DNA of 64,000 nt, taken from Hyaloscypha bicolor E. Lineage: Eukaryota > Ascomycota > Leotiomycetes > Helotiales > Hyaloscyphaceae. The first letter of the stretch is position 1; the number at the start of each line of letters is the position of its first letter. Positions 35,903 through 48,620 of the stretch are shown here, one piece after another. Made by a program: the position numbers and the translations under genes. Under the pieces are notes generated by a model. The model searched no databases. It had not been told where the DNA came from and saw only the letters and a program-made list of their open reading frames with translations. The DNA lies in NCBI RefSeq assembly GCF_002865645.1, contig NW_020194589.1:1286812-1350811 (forward strand). The letters are read 5' to 3'.

Positions 35903-36961
35903 ATGAAGCACTATGCGACAGGAGTGTGGCTGCAATCTTGGACCCCTCAAATCATCAGAAGAGATCCAGCACAACTCTCAGACATGCCTCAATCGTATTC
36001 GCCGTGCCCGCTACCGCAACCGCCACGTGCCAAAAACCAACGAATAACACACGTGACGGCAGTCTTCTCCGATGAATGGAACAGGCATTTCAGTCCCAGA
36101 AATGTGCGATCAAGGAGGCGGAGGTTTCTTAACAGTGGAGAGACAATATCAGGGTTCACTGCAATCTTCTGTGATGATTGGAAAGACGACATGGGCGAGG
36201 AGGAAGTTATCGACGACTATGTCTGGTCATCGAAGCGTGAGAGGGAAGAGGACGTGGAATTCTTTGCTCAACATTGGGACTCATCACAACCCAGCTATAA
36301 GAGACAGCGTCTGGAATCTCCGACCGAGTCTGTGTCATTTTTGGCCGAATCACCAGAGCCTCAACTGTCCCCATCGGCCAACTCTTCCCCTGAGTCTTTA
36401 TCATTTACGGCCCTATCACCAGAATCTCAAATATCACTCTATGCCACATCCCCAAAACCTCAAATTTACCGTTTTGATGAATTTGAGCCAGAAAAGTGGC
36501 CATCACCACCCGGGGACTTGGAGTACAATGTCGATTCAAGATTGATGGACAGCAGTGAAGAAAAGCTCCTGACACCAGATATTATATTGCCAGAAGACTT
36601 GATTCGAGATGTAACAACTTTGGGGCAACCCCTGGACCTTGAAATCGCAGCTCTCGACCCAGATCTATATCTGGCTTTGATTTCAGACGAAGCAGAGAAT
36701 TCTTCCACGGCGGTAACGAATCTGAATTTCAAGACCAGAACGCCAAACGCCATTTTGCACTCGTGTGAAGAGGTTTCTGGCGAGCAGTGGTCTCAGATTG
36801 ATAGCTCCGAAGTGGAGCCTGAGGGATTTGAGTTCTGGGACGATTTTATGAAATGTTGTATGGGCGTCCTTGGAGACCATAAAGTCAAGGAGTGCCAGAT
36901 AATGGAGGCACCACAGGAGCCGAGATTCGAGCTATGTTTTGAAGAGATGATAGATTGTTAG
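35903..36961 (+). CDS. Acidic repeat-containing protein of unknown function
   Basis: A single-exon ORF of 352 residues. I do not recognise the family. Two copies of a TA[VI]F.D[DE]W motif lie at about 52-59 and 86-93, and more distant F..(x)..W echoes at about 120-125 and 191-199. A basic patch (RSRRRRF, about 69-75) and KRQR (about 133-136) could be nuclear-localisation signals. Two diverged 15-residue repeats, ES[VL]SF.A.SPE.Q.S, sit at 142-156 and 164-178, with a partial third. The rest is Asp/Glu/Ser/Pro-rich and probably disordered. There is no signal peptide or membrane segment. An alternative start is MPQSYSPC at residue 28. A regulator or scaffold is possible but unproven. Codon quality and length argue against a chance ORF. 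Confidence 0.6.
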   Translation: MKHYATGVWLQSWTPQIIRRDPAQLSDMPQSYSPCPLPQPPRAKNQRITHVTAVFSDEWNRHFSPRNVRSRRRRFLNSGETISGFTAIFCDDWKDDMGEEEVIDDYVWSSKREREEDVEFFAQHWDSSQPSYKRQRLESPTESVSFLAESPEPQLSPSANSSPESLSFTALSPESQISLYATSPKPQIYRFDEFEPEKWPSPPGDLEYNVDSRLMDSSEEKLLTPDIILPEDLIRDVTTLGQPLDLEIAALDPDLYLALISDEAENSSTAVTNLNFKTRTPNAILHSCEEVSGEQWSQIDSSEVEPEGFEFWDDFMKCCMGVLGDHKVKECQIMEAPQEPRFELCFEEMIDC

Positions 36962-37126
36962 ATAATCACTGTCATGGATCATATATTGTACATAATAGAA
37001 CCTTTGCAACAAAGTGGACTTTCCACTTGTGACAGAAAAATACTCGCGTTATGGTCAAATAATAAGCTATAGCTCTTCGTGGCATTAAGCTGAGTCCAGC
37101 TCTCGCAGCAATATGTAAGATACATG

Positions 37127-38052
37127 TTAGGAGAATACGATCCCACCATCCACGACAATATTCTGCCCCGTCACGAATTCCGAGTCCGGTCCACAAAGGA
37201 AGCCAACAACTTTTGAAACATCTTCCGGCACGCTCACTCTCCCCATTGCTGTCAACTCATGGACGTATTTTCTGACCGTCTCCCCTTTGGGCCGTCCCTG
37301 CATCTTGCCCAACGTCTCATCCAGTTTCTCCCACATCGCCGTCCCCACGATCCCAGGGGCGTAGCAGTTAACATTGATACCATGCTGGGCCATCTCGACC
37401 GCAAAAACCTGCGTCATACCTTTCACAGCCCATTTCGACGCACAATACGGTGCTAGCAACGGAAACGGCTTGTAGGCGGCAATTGATGACGCACCCAAGA
37501 TCTTATATCCAGTACTGCCTGTGGCAACCGGTCCCTGTGCAATCATCTGCCGGGCAGCGTGCGTATAGCAGTTCCAAACGCCGTTGAGATTGACGTTCAT
37601 CGTTTGCGCGAATAACTCATCGGACGTGTCCAGCGCGGCCCCAACGCCGCAAATCCCGGCGTTCGCGATCATAACTGTCAGGGGGCCAAGGTGCTTGACT
37701 GATGCTTCGACCATCGCTTTCACCTCTGATGAAGAAGCAACGTCTGCAATGACTCCTACCGAGGTGCGGTCCCCATAGCTCTGGTTCAGCTCGCCAACCA
37801 AATTTTCAACGCCGGCCTTGTTGGCTGCGATGTCGTTGATAGTGACGGCATATCCATCGTGAGCAAGGCGGCGAGCGATGGCTTCACCACTGAGAAATGG
37901 CACATTTGGATCAGCATGAGGATATTTGAGACGTGATGTAGGAGAAAGGGCGTGCTGTCATACATGCCACGGCTGGAGCCTGTCACGATTGCTGTTCGCT
38001 TCTGGCTCTGACCCTCTTTCGCAGCTTTAAGGCCGAAGTAACGACAAGCCAT
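37127..38052 (-). CDS. Short-chain dehydrogenase, acetoin reductase / 2,3-butanediol dehydrogenase-like
   Basis: Exons 38052-37964 and 37889-37127 with a 74-bp intron (GTATGA..TCAG) give 283 residues. The intron interrupts the cofactor loop: splicing restores TGSSRGIGEAIARR (24-37). NAG is at 106-108, catalytic Ser at about 164-165 and YCASK at 178-182. The C-terminal half (YAPGIVGTAMWEKLDETLG, then KYVHELTAMGRVSVPEDVSK and FVTGQNIVVDGG) is close in pattern to BudC-type acetoin/diacetyl reductases. The likely role is NAD(P)H-linked interconversion of diacetyl, acetoin and butanediol in the cytosol. It is divergent from the disrupted butanediol-dehydrogenase-like gene 830 bp away, a suggestive pairing. 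Intact. Confidence 0.82.
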
Positions 38053-38879
38053 AGGTTTTATGGTAGAACGACTCCCACGCGGCGCCCAGCTCTGTGTAAG
38101 TAAGCTTCGCGGTATCCGCATATGTCGACAGCAAAGCTCCATCTTAGAGCAAGAAGGTGAGAGAAGGCTCGCGAAAATAGTGCAAGAATATCGAAGAGAT
38201 CGGTAATATACAGACGGGAGTAGATGGGGTTCACCTTTCTTAACATGGTGTACCGCGTTTTGAGAATATGAAGCTATATGTGAGGGACGAAAACAACAGG
38301 GCGACTTCGCCTGTCATCGAATCCCTAACCCGGGCCGACTGACTTCCAGGGCTTTGTCATACAGCCTTGAGTGTTGCTCATGCCCTGTGCCATGCTGGGA
38401 ACGCTTCCGCTTCTCTGTCGGTACGAATAAGGTTGACACTATCCCCGATTCGTCCTGACAGCGGAAGCCGACCCCTGACAAAAAGGAAAGTTGCTAACAC
38501 GAATGCAGCTAGAATAGCCAACCCCATATTGCCGAATCGGTAACCGCGTGGCTTCCTTCGCCAAGCATCCCTTGGCAGCTCCACAGCCATGCGGCATTCG
38601 AAGGCAATATGTGCCTTTTCTTGTACGTCCCGAAGCAGTGGAAACCCCATGCTCAACCTGTTCCCGGTTTACATCATGCCACTTCCGATGGGTCCAACTA
38701 ATCGAGCAAAGAGCTCATTGCCCCGCCAAAAGCTCTTCTGACAATTGGATCAGCCTTGCCCACCCGCAGCGATACTCTTTTATCTTCCAACTAAAGGCTA
38801 GAAACCTCTCCATCGCATTTTCTACCCTCGGCTGTGGCCTTCTCAGAAGTTCCACCAAACGCAGAACGTGCCGATTACA
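38053..38879. promoter_or_regulatory. Intergenic region between divergent SDR and MDR genes
   Basis: Shared upstream region of the two divergent oxidoreductase genes. In-frame Met codons upstream of the SDR start exist but have no family-like sequence. No specific site identified. Confidence 0.45.
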
Positions 38880-39281
38880 ATGGCAGTCATTCAAGCCCTC
38901 CGTTTCCACGCCCAGCACGATGTCAGAGTCGAGGATGTAGAAGTGCAGTAAGCATGCCACATGGCGAGCAGATTTATTCCTGGAGTACAACTAATATTCG
39001 AATAGGTCTTGCGGAACGGATGATGTACGAGTCAAAATCGCCTACTGTGGGATCTGCGGCTCAGATGTTCACGAATATCTCGGAGGACCAATATTCCCAC
39101 CTCTTCCAGGCCAAAAAAACCCCCCACACTGGTGTTGAGCTGCCTGTGATCATGGGCCACGAGATGTCCGGCACCATTGTCCAGGTTGGCTCCAATATTA
39201 CGGGGCTCAAGGTTGGCCAGAATGTCGCCATCAATCCATCGATGGACGACAGACATCATGGAAAGGAAGATTGTTCCATTT
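38880..39281 (+). pseudogene. (R,R)-butanediol dehydrogenase-like MDR, 5' part, interrupted
   Basis: Exon 1 (38880-38947) and the start of exon 2 (39006 on) are separated by a 58-bp intron (GTAAGC..ATAG, branch CTAAT). They encode MAVIQALRFHAQHDVRVEDV and then SCGTDDVRVKIAYCGICGSD, HEYLGGPIFPPLPGQKN. The next stretch, HTGVELPVIMGHEMSGTIVQ, is one frame off because a run of 7 A then 6 C at about 39113-39125 has one base too many. It continues IDDRHHGKEDCSI-like (NPSMDDRHHGKEDCSI) and is cut by the transposon at 39282. The family is zinc- and NAD-dependent, oxidising butanediol or related polyols. With two lesions this gene cannot make a full enzyme. Confidence 0.88.
39277..39281. repeat. Target-site duplication CATTT, left
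   Basis: Abuts the element end TACTGAGGCC. The same five bases follow the other end at 48621-48625. Confidence 0.88.
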
Positions 39282-39350
39282 TACTGAGGCCCACAGCTAG
39301 CTAGCGGACAAATCCGAGAAGCGAAAAGTGATTTTCTGATTTTCTGATTT
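39282..39350 (+). repeat. Left terminal inverted repeat
   Basis: Pairs with 48552-48620. The outer 10 bp and an inner 44 bp are perfect, and the 8 bp between differ. Confidence 0.9.
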
Positions 39351-42300
39351 TCGCACTGGCGCCCCGCACACCCCCCCCCCTTCCCCAAGGCAGAATTCCT
39401 AATTAGGGGTATAGCACCCATACGTAACTTTCGGCTTGGATAACGCAATAATAGTAAGGCTGCTTGCTTGTCTAATTAACGAAGTAAGAGCCTATACTAC
39501 CGCGTAAAATCGTACCAAAATTGGGCCGGATAGTATAATATAAAATTAAGTATTTATTACAAATTACTATAGTTAGGTAACTATAGGCTATAAGCCCTTT
39601 TAGGATAACGCTATTAACAGGGTCTAATAACTTTATTGAAAAGTAATCGATTTATTGATGGAAAATCGATTTATTGAAGGTTGACAGACTGCAGAAATGA
39701 CTAGATACAGAAGTGTGAGTTCTAGAAACAGAGGAAAAATGTCCAAAGTAAGGGATTTATTCCCATTACCCTTCGGCGATACCGGTGATACCGAACCCGC
39801 TTTCTCCGATACATTATCAATCAGCTGATAAACCAAAGGTAATCAAAATGACGATATACTAGTAAGCTTGGTAAGCTCGGCGAGTGACGCATGACAAATG
39901 AGAGTGGAGAACCCTAAATTAGTGGTTGAACCTGGTGCTGGAAGGACTGGTAAGCTAGCTATGGTAGCGTACCAATTTCAACAAACTTCCTTAATATTCC
40001 CGAGATTAGAAATAAGAAAATTAAACTATTAAAATAACTAAGAAACTGGCTAATTACTTTTTTTTAGTAATTAATTAATAAAATCATATAGGGATAATAT
40101 TACTCGAGTTTTTTAGTACTTATATTACTAAAAAGTATATTATAATAATAAAGCATACCCTGAACTTAATTCCTATTAAAATAACTTGGTGGATTTTATT
40201 AAAATAATACTATAACTTTTAATAAATCTATTACTAAATAGGCTTATATAAATATTAATTAAGAAGAAATTATAAATAGATTAAAAGATTTATATGAAAT
40301 CTTAGTTAATCCGTATATAATCTAATAGTAACTATAAGAATAGAATATCTAAATATGTACTTAAATAGTAGATATGCCTTTTTTTTATATATAGATTATA
40401 ATTCTATATTATCTAGGAGATATAAATAAGGAAATACTTGAGAATCTTAAGGATTACGGCTATATAGCTTTAATTACTAGAGTTATCGGTATATATATAA
40501 GAAGCTTAGTCTTATTTACTATATAACTATAATAGATAGGTAAGTAGCAAATAAGTAACTATTTATAATATTATAGAGTAAGCTAAATAATAAGCGGATT
40601 ATAGGTTATAGATAATAGTATTTATATATATACTTCTATTAATAAGATTTACTAGTAACCTGATTAGTTTTTTTATACTTTATTATTTTGCCCTAGCTTA
40701 GAAAGTTAGGGCCTTATTTACTAATAAATTTTATTATTTATAGAAAGAGCTTATATATAATATTATAACTTCTAGATTCTAAGATAATTATACTATAAAT
40801 ATAACGGATATAGTCTAAGAAAAAAGAATATATTATATTTAGACCGGACTAGATTTAGTTAATTAATAAATATAATAAGCTATTACTATTTGGGATCGAG
40901 ATATATACTTATATTAATACTTATTTATATAATATTATCTGGATATATATTAAAATCTCTAATTAGATTACTTATTTAGTTATATAGTAGTATTTTTAGA
41001 TTTGTACTTAAATAAGCTATTGCTCTTACTTCTTTAGGGCTAATTAAGGCTCTAAACTTCCCTTTATTACTAAAGTATACTTTATATTCTTATAGATAGC
41101 CGATCTATTAGTTATATATATAAAGAACTATTTTATTTCTGGGAAAAGCACTGAGAATTAGTAGGTTAAATTCTAGTAATAGGAGCTTTAGAAGAGCTAG
41201 TTATACTAGTAATATATAAGTAATTCCGTTTTCCTATATTTATTTCTTATTCTTTCTATTATTAGGAAAGAGTATTAGGTACTAATAATTATACTATTTT
41301 TTATTAAGGCTATTAGGTCTAGTATTATAGTACTAGATTATATAACTAATTCCAATTAGTATATATAGAACTACTTTTAGGAACTGGCCTATATTAGAGA
41401 TTATAATTACTAATACTTATAGAACCGGATTACTTTACTAGTACTTTATATATAGTAGATCTAAAACAAGATATATAGGTTTATAAACTTGTAAAATATT
41501 TATAGAATTAGAAAAAATAGATCTAGGCCTAATATAATAGCTAGTAAGCTATTTAGACTATATATAAGGCCTTTAGGCAAGATATAATACTAGGGTTACC
41601 TTATAGATATAAAGCTTTATAATATAATTCTTAATAATTATTTAGTTTAGGATAAGTAATATAACCTTATATAGCTTTATATAAATAGTTTATTTATATA
41701 CTAATATAGATATTAATGAGTTTTTACTAAGAGAAATACTAGAATAGTATTATTAGAAGCTTATATCTTATAATATAAATATAGCTAATATTTATATAAG
41801 AGATATTAATAGAAATAGTAACTAACTATATATTTAAGCTTATTACTAGCTCTAATATATAGTTCGGGTATATATAGCCTTAGGGCAGCTACTAATATTA
41901 GGAGAATCCGAGAAGCTAACTAGTAAATATAATACTATTATTATATAAAATAGAATTCTTAAGTAAGTTATTCTAATAAATATAGAATATATAAATAATA
42001 TATAGGCTAGAAAAATATTTATATAGTTCCTAATAGTCTAGAACTTTACCCAGAAATGGCTCTTTATTAGTAATACTTCTAATAATATAAGGTAATTAAA
42101 TGAGCTAGTTATAAAATAACTAAATATATTAAGATAAGTATTATTTATTATTAAATATATTATTTTTGAAACCTCTTTCTTACTTTTAAGAGTAATACTA
42201 ATAGAATTATTAAGTTTATTTACTATATAAATATTTTATATTCTTAAATTCTTATTTCTTAAAATAATACTATTATTTCTTAAAACCTATTCTAATACTA

Positions 42301-45300
42301 TATATCCTATAGCCAAATACTAGTATAGTAATATCTAATATTACAAGTTTTATTAATTTACTAATAATAAACATAATATAGAGGCCGCTATTTTACTTAC
42401 CTAAAGTAGTAATACTAGTAGACTTAAATCTTATAGCTTTGGAATTCCGTCTATATTTGTTTTCTTTTTTATATCTGAAATACTTTAGATTCCTAGCTTT
42501 TCTTAATATTCTTATTTTATATTTTTTTTTCTAGAAATATCTATTATACCTATTTCTCTAGTTATTATTACTATATAGCTACTAGATACTAGTTCTGCTT
42601 TACCCCAGGCTTCTCCTATTCTAATAGCCCTATAATTACTTCCTTTTATATTTCCTTTTACTATAAGCTATATTACTTAACCTAACTACTTTTCTAATAG
42701 TACTTATATTATTATATAAGCTTAACGGGCTATAAATACAAGAGTTACTCAGGCTACTATCTAGACTATAGCTTCTTATACTAGTAATAGGCTATCTAGA
42801 GCCCTTTAAGGTCTTATAAATTAAAATATAGCCGGATCTAGTTTTATAAAATTATATATTATGGTTTTATAGCTAGTTTTCTATAAGTAAGTATTTAATA
42901 ATATAAAGAATTAAAGAGTTAAGTAAAGAACTATTTAACTTTCTAAAGAAGTTAATAGTAAGTTTTCTCTTATTTCTTTTACTAGATTCTCTATATAAAT
43001 TCTAATAAATGTTTTTTAATAAGTGGCTTTTAATTTGAAATAAATAATTAAGTCTTTTCTACTTTTTCTAATATAGTTTCTTAGTAGCTATTCCCTTACT
43101 TCTCTCTTTATATTAGTAAATCTACCTATTATTATTAATTTATTAATAATATAAATAAACTAGTATTTTATACTAGTCCTAATAATAAAAGAGCCCAGGA
43201 ACTTATAGTCTTACTAGGTTCTATTTAAACTATCGTTAATCTTTCCTATTATAATATATATCTGGACCCTAAAAATATCTAAATAATTTTCCTTGTTTTA
43301 TACTAGGATAAGACTTTATATAAAGATATCTGTTTTAAAATTACTTATAAAGAGCTAGAAAATATTTAGAAAATATAATAACTTAAGAAAATTAAATAAT
43401 AAACTAAGAAGGCCCAGAGAGCCCAGGAAAGTATTACCTGCTAGTATAGGTATAAGACTTTAAGAATAAGAAGGAATTTAATAAACTAGTAAGTAAATAA
43501 AGATATATATATAATTCTCTTTTTTAATTCTGGCTTTTATTCTTTATTTCTTCTATAGATTCTTTTTTGTTTTTAGGTTTAATTAACTTATATATACCAG
43601 GATTCTTCTTTATTTACTAATCTCTGAGAGCCGTAAGATAATACGGAAAGTACTATAGAAAGTACTACTAAAGCTAATCCTAATAGTAATAATAATAATA
43701 TTAAAGCTATTAATAATAATAATAATAGTAATAGACTATTAGATTCTTTTTTAATTTTATTATTCTCTTCTCTAGTAAAGAGAACTATAATTAATCTTAT
43801 AAACCGTATTAGTATTACTTTATAATAACGGGTATATTAAAAATATAAATATATTACTTTTCTTTTTTATTAGATATAAAGAATTAATAGATATAATATT
43901 TTTAGCTTTATAGGTAAAACCTAAGATATTCGGGCTATTACTAGTACTTTGCCTATTATACTAGATAGAAGTTTAACTATTATTATTAAATTCCCTAGCC
44001 TAATTAATCTTATTTCTCCTAAGTAAACCTATTATATAAAGTCTAATAAATTATATATAAATATTTACTAAAATTAAGGTAATTAAGAAAAAATAGGCCT
44101 GATATCTAATATATTTTTTCCTATATCTTGTAATTAGTTTAGTACTATTTTAGGTCTTATTTCCTTATAAATATATATATATTTGGAATTTATAATTAAT
44201 AATTTAAAGTAATACTCTTTAATTAGTTCTTATATAATTTAAAAATCAGGCTATTAAATTTAATACTTTTATAATACTTAAATTTACCTAAGTTTATAAA
44301 GTCTTATAATTATTAGGGCCTTTATAATTCTTTGCCTTTTGAGTTTAATACCTAAATCATATTATATACTTTATCTTTAGTATAAAGGAAGCTTCTAAAA
44401 GTCTAGGATTATAAAGGAATTTTTATATTAAGAATATATTAAGGATATATTATATTATAATAATAAAATTACAGGTATTTATATATAAATATATAATATA
44501 TTAGACTAGCTATACTAAAAACCATACTATATCTATATATAAAGTTACTAATTACTTTATATTAATACCGGACCCGCATAATCACGTGACTTCATATAAT
44601 TAGCTAGCTATAGAAAAGCCCTAAAGCCCGAAACTCACGAAGAGTTTTAAGGGCTTTAGGGCTTTTGGACTATTACTAATACCTAGTACTTTTTAGGAAA
44701 AGAATATAATATATTTTATAATAAGTAATTTATTATAAATTACTTAATCTTTAAGTTAAGCGGGAAATCTAAGAGCCGGGCTTATAATTCAAGTCTTATT
44801 AAGGTTATTAAAGTCTTTACTAGCTAGTACTATAGATTTAATATAAATATTACGGGAATCCTATAGGTTCTATCCTAATTTATCTAGAAAACACATATAA
44901 TATATTCCTATATTTATTTTATTAATATTTATATATGATTCCTGAGAACCGAACTATTACCTAAGAGAGAAGTAAGAAGGCTAGATTAATACCTTTAAAA
45001 ACTAAGGCCTTAATAAATCTATCTAGAAAAGCTTACTAATTCTTCTAAAAATAATTCAAGCTCTAATAGGCCAGAAAATTTTGAGTTTATTATATATTAT
45101 AACTTATATAACTAGAAATAGAAACTTGAATTTATTATATAAAATTACTTAGATATAGAAACTCCTGCTATAAACTTCTTATTTAGATTAATTAGTTAAA
45201 CCTATTTTTAATACTAAGTCTTTATTAGGGTAATTTTCTATTTCTAGAGGCTTTAGATAAAATAGCTAATAAGTTTCTTAGCTATTAGCTAAGACTTATT

Positions 45301-46174
45301 AGCTAGAAAATCTATAAATAGTAAATAAGATTATAAAGTAGAACTTTCCTAATTATAATATTAAGATATTTTATTATAATATAAAGTAATTAGATATAAA
45401 AGCCCTATTAAATATAATATATCTCGAACTATAAGTTTATAAGATAGGTATAGGAAGTCTTAGTACTTAACTAGTACTATAGTCTAGCCTAAAAGCACCT
45501 GCTATTCTTTATATCTAATTTAATAGAAATAAGAAATATCTATATTTTAATTCAAGAGATAATTAGAACTTTTATATAGATTTAGGGTAGCGGTTTGTTT
45601 TATAAAAAGAGAATAGACTAGAAATACCTATATTATATTAATTTTTAAAAGGAATTATAATAAATATTATAACTCCTAAAATATTTTCGAGAAAGCTTTC
45701 CTAAACTAAAGTAAGCTAGTTTATAATCCCGAAAGATCTATAGGAGTCTTATATACCCGAAAGTATAAGTACTTAAGGTAAATACTATTTAAGTCCTAAC
45801 CTATAATAAAAAGAAAATAAAATATATAAAATAAAATATATAAAGTAAAAGTAAAATAAAATACCCGGGTATTTAATAAATAGAAAGCCTAATTATAAGT
45901 TATAAGAACTAGTACTAACTAGATATATATATAGTAATATTAAAGGAAAGATAAAATAAGAGAAACTAAAAAGTAAATTAGTATATATTTTATAAAAGTA
46001 AATAGGAAGATATCTAAATAGCCTAAAGGCAAGAAATATATATTAAAGAAGTCGAGATTAGAGAAAGAAAAGCTATTTCTTATAAGAATAAGTTAGTATA
46101 TATTTCAAGATAAAGAATAGAAGTACTTAGTAATAGTTTAAAGGCTTTTATAAGTATTAAAGAAAGAGAGGAAG

Positions 46175-46400
46175 TATTAAAGTTCGAAGGGATCTAAATA
46201 GGAGTTAGCCTCTCTTTTAGAAGTTCGAGAGAGAATACTTCTAAAGGGCCCGAAGGTATAAGAGATATTAGAAAAGGGAAAGAGATATTAAAGTTTAGAA
46301 AGATCTAAATAAGAGTTAGCTTCTTTTTTAGAAGTTTAAAAGAGGGTATTCCTAAAGGGCCTAAAGATATAAGAGATATTAGAAAAGGGAAAAAGGAGAT
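46175..46400. repeat. Tandem duplication of about 110 bp
   Basis: Two copies of a unit running from AAAGTTCGAAGGGATCTAAA to about AGATATTAGAAAAGGGAAA. The differences are largely transitions. Confidence 0.7.
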
Positions 46401-46494
46401 ATTAGAAAAGAGAAAAAGGGATCTAAAATTTAGCTTTCTAAGAAGTAAATAGGTTAAAGACTTATAGTATAGGAGTTCTAGATAAAAGTAACCT

Positions 46495-46850
46495 GGAAAT
46501 AGTAATTAGGTATTAGTTTTTAGTATTATTAGTAGAAGTATTAAAAGAGGAAGGGTTCGGAGGAAGGGTTTAGAAAAGGAATTCGGAAGAGGGGTTTAGA
46601 GGGGTTTAGAGAAGGAGAGGAAGGTTATAAGATAATTAGATACTAGCTCTTAGTATTAATAGAAGATGTATTAAAGGAGGAGGGATTTAGAAGAGGAATT
46701 CGGAAGAGGGGTTTAGAGAAGAAGTAAAAAGAAGTAAGGAAAAGGAGAGGAAAGTTATAAGGTAATTAGATACTAGCTTTTAGTATTAATAGAAATATTA
46801 ATAAAGGTATTAATAAAGGTATTAATAGAGAAGATATTAATAGAAAATAA
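46495..46850. repeat. Degenerate tandem repeats, purine-rich
   Basis: Three diverged copies of a unit containing AATTAG.TACTAG.TTTTAGTATTA and a GGAATTCGGAAGAGGGGTTT block. The tract ends in a short GTATTAATAAAG run. Confidence 0.6.
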
Positions 46851-48551
46851 AAGCTTTTAATATTACTAGTAAAGTCGAAAAAAATAGAAAAAAAATAGAG
46901 ATTTTAAAATAAAAATAAAATAGAATTATAGTTTTATAGAAAATAAAGTTACTAGTATAAGATAGTTATATTATTATATAATTCTATATTTACTTTTACT
47001 ATTTATTAAGAATATATATTTCTTAGGAAAAAGTATTATTTAGAATTCTTAAGCCTCTCTAATTTAATAACTATATATTTAAAAAATAAGAAATAAATAT
47101 AATTATATATACTAGAATAAGGGAATTCTTCTTATTTAAAAATTATAATTATAGTATTACTAAATATAGAAATATTAAAGTTTATATAATAAGCTATATA
47201 TAGAAATTTGAGGAAATTTAAATTACTTTAAATTATTTATAATTAGTAAAGTGAATTAGCTAATTATATAAATTAAGTATAGTTTAATTATTATTAGTAT
47301 ACCTTAGCTTTTATAAGTTAGTAAGAAAAAAAATATTTATATCTTTATTTTTATAACTATAATACCTAAATTTATAATTTTTTTAATATTTAAATATACT
47401 TAACCTAGGGCTATTAAGTATTAATATTTCTATTTTCAGGTATTATTTATTATAAATTTATTTGAATTTAAATAATTATATTAAATATATATTTTTATAT
47501 CCTAAAAGTAAATAATAAAGATATAGCTATACTAGCTTTAATCTTAGCCTTAACCTTAACCTTAACCTCCTTCCGAAAATAACTTTAATTCTAATATATA
47601 ATACTATTATTAAAGCTTTCTTTTATTAAAGATATATTAAATATGGCTTTAGGTAATAGCTCTAGTAAAGGCAAAAGTAGTAGAAAAGATAATAAAGCTA
47701 TAAATAAGTAGAAAGATAATATTTATAATATATCCTTTAATAATTTAGATTTAGTTTATAATATTCTTTCCTATTAATATATTTAACTAATAAATTTCTC
47801 TATTTCTCGATCTCTTTTTTATATATAACTTCTTTTTTCTTTTCCGTAATAATACTTTAATCTCCTTATATTATCTAATAATACTACTAAAGTAATAAAG
47901 TGAATTAATAATAAGGCTAAAGTTAGAGAGATAGAACTATACTAGGGCAAGAAGCTAAAGAAATTAGAGAAAGGTAAGGTAAATCTAAAGGCAAGCTTAG
48001 TATATACTTGCGGAACCAAATTCTCTTAAGCTTATATTATTTATAATAATAAGAAGAGACTAAGGAGCTCTTTTAAATACTATATAATTATAAAAGGCGA
48101 ATTTGATAGTACTTATATAAATTACAGATATAATAATAATAGTAAAGTTTATATTTTCTATTAACTTAATACTAATCCTACCAAGTCTAGAAAGCCTTGC
48201 TCTGTATTTATAAAACCCTTTATACTAAAGCCTTAACTGCCTATAAGATATAGAAAGCGAGTATAAAGACAGATATAAGATTAGAAGGTAATAAGGAAGG
48301 AGGTTATAGCAGAAGAGGGTGAGGATACTAGAGGAGAAGGGAATAAAGGAGATATAGATAATTCGAGTAATATAGGTAGTACGGAGGATATAGAGAGTAA
48401 GGGAAATAGAGATATGCCTCGTAATCCATGGGATTTGCCTTACGGACCACGCAAGCTAAGGGGGGGTTAGGAGTAGTCGAGAATAAGGTGTGTATGCTAT
48501 ACTTTTTTTTTTTAGTAGGGTATAGTAGGGGGGGGGGTGGGGGGGGGGGGG

Positions 48552-48620
48552 GGCGCGAAAAATCAGAAAATCACTTTTCGCTTCTCGGATTTGTCCGCTA
48601 GCCCGCTAATGGCCTCAGTA
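48552..48620 (-). repeat. Right terminal inverted repeat
   Basis: Inverted copy of 39282-39350. It is preceded by a long interrupted poly-G tract at about 48529-48553. Confidence 0.9.

Larger units (their letters stand above)
39282..48620. mobile_element. 9.3-kb AT-rich transposon with inverted ends inside a dehydrogenase gene
   Basis: The element starts TACTGAGGCC and ends GGCCTCAGTA. Inside an imperfect 18-bp outer zone lies a perfect 44-bp inverted repeat (39300-39343 and 48559-48602, including GCGGACAAATCCGAG), followed by C-rich or G-rich runs on each side. It is flanked by the 5-bp duplication CATTT. The interior from about 39.5 to 48.4 kb is AT-rich and RIP-like, and all frames are closed. 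I could not recognise a transposase, so the superfamily is open. The 5-bp duplication, the ends and the length do not match one class cleanly. Near 47645-47770 the plus strand opens with MALGNSSSKGKSSRKDNK, possibly an accessory ORF remnant. Tandem repeats lie at 46.2-46.85 kb. Confidence 0.88.

Noticed and set aside
39284..48618. TA dinucleotide as the target duplication of the large element
   Set aside because: TA would leave the dehydrogenase out of frame, whereas CATTT duplication restores both frame and cysteine spacing.
39282..48620. Interpretation as a Starship-type giant element
   Set aside because: No tyrosine-recombinase 'captain' gene seen at an end, the size is small, and long inverted repeats with a 5-bp duplication point to a cut-and-paste element.
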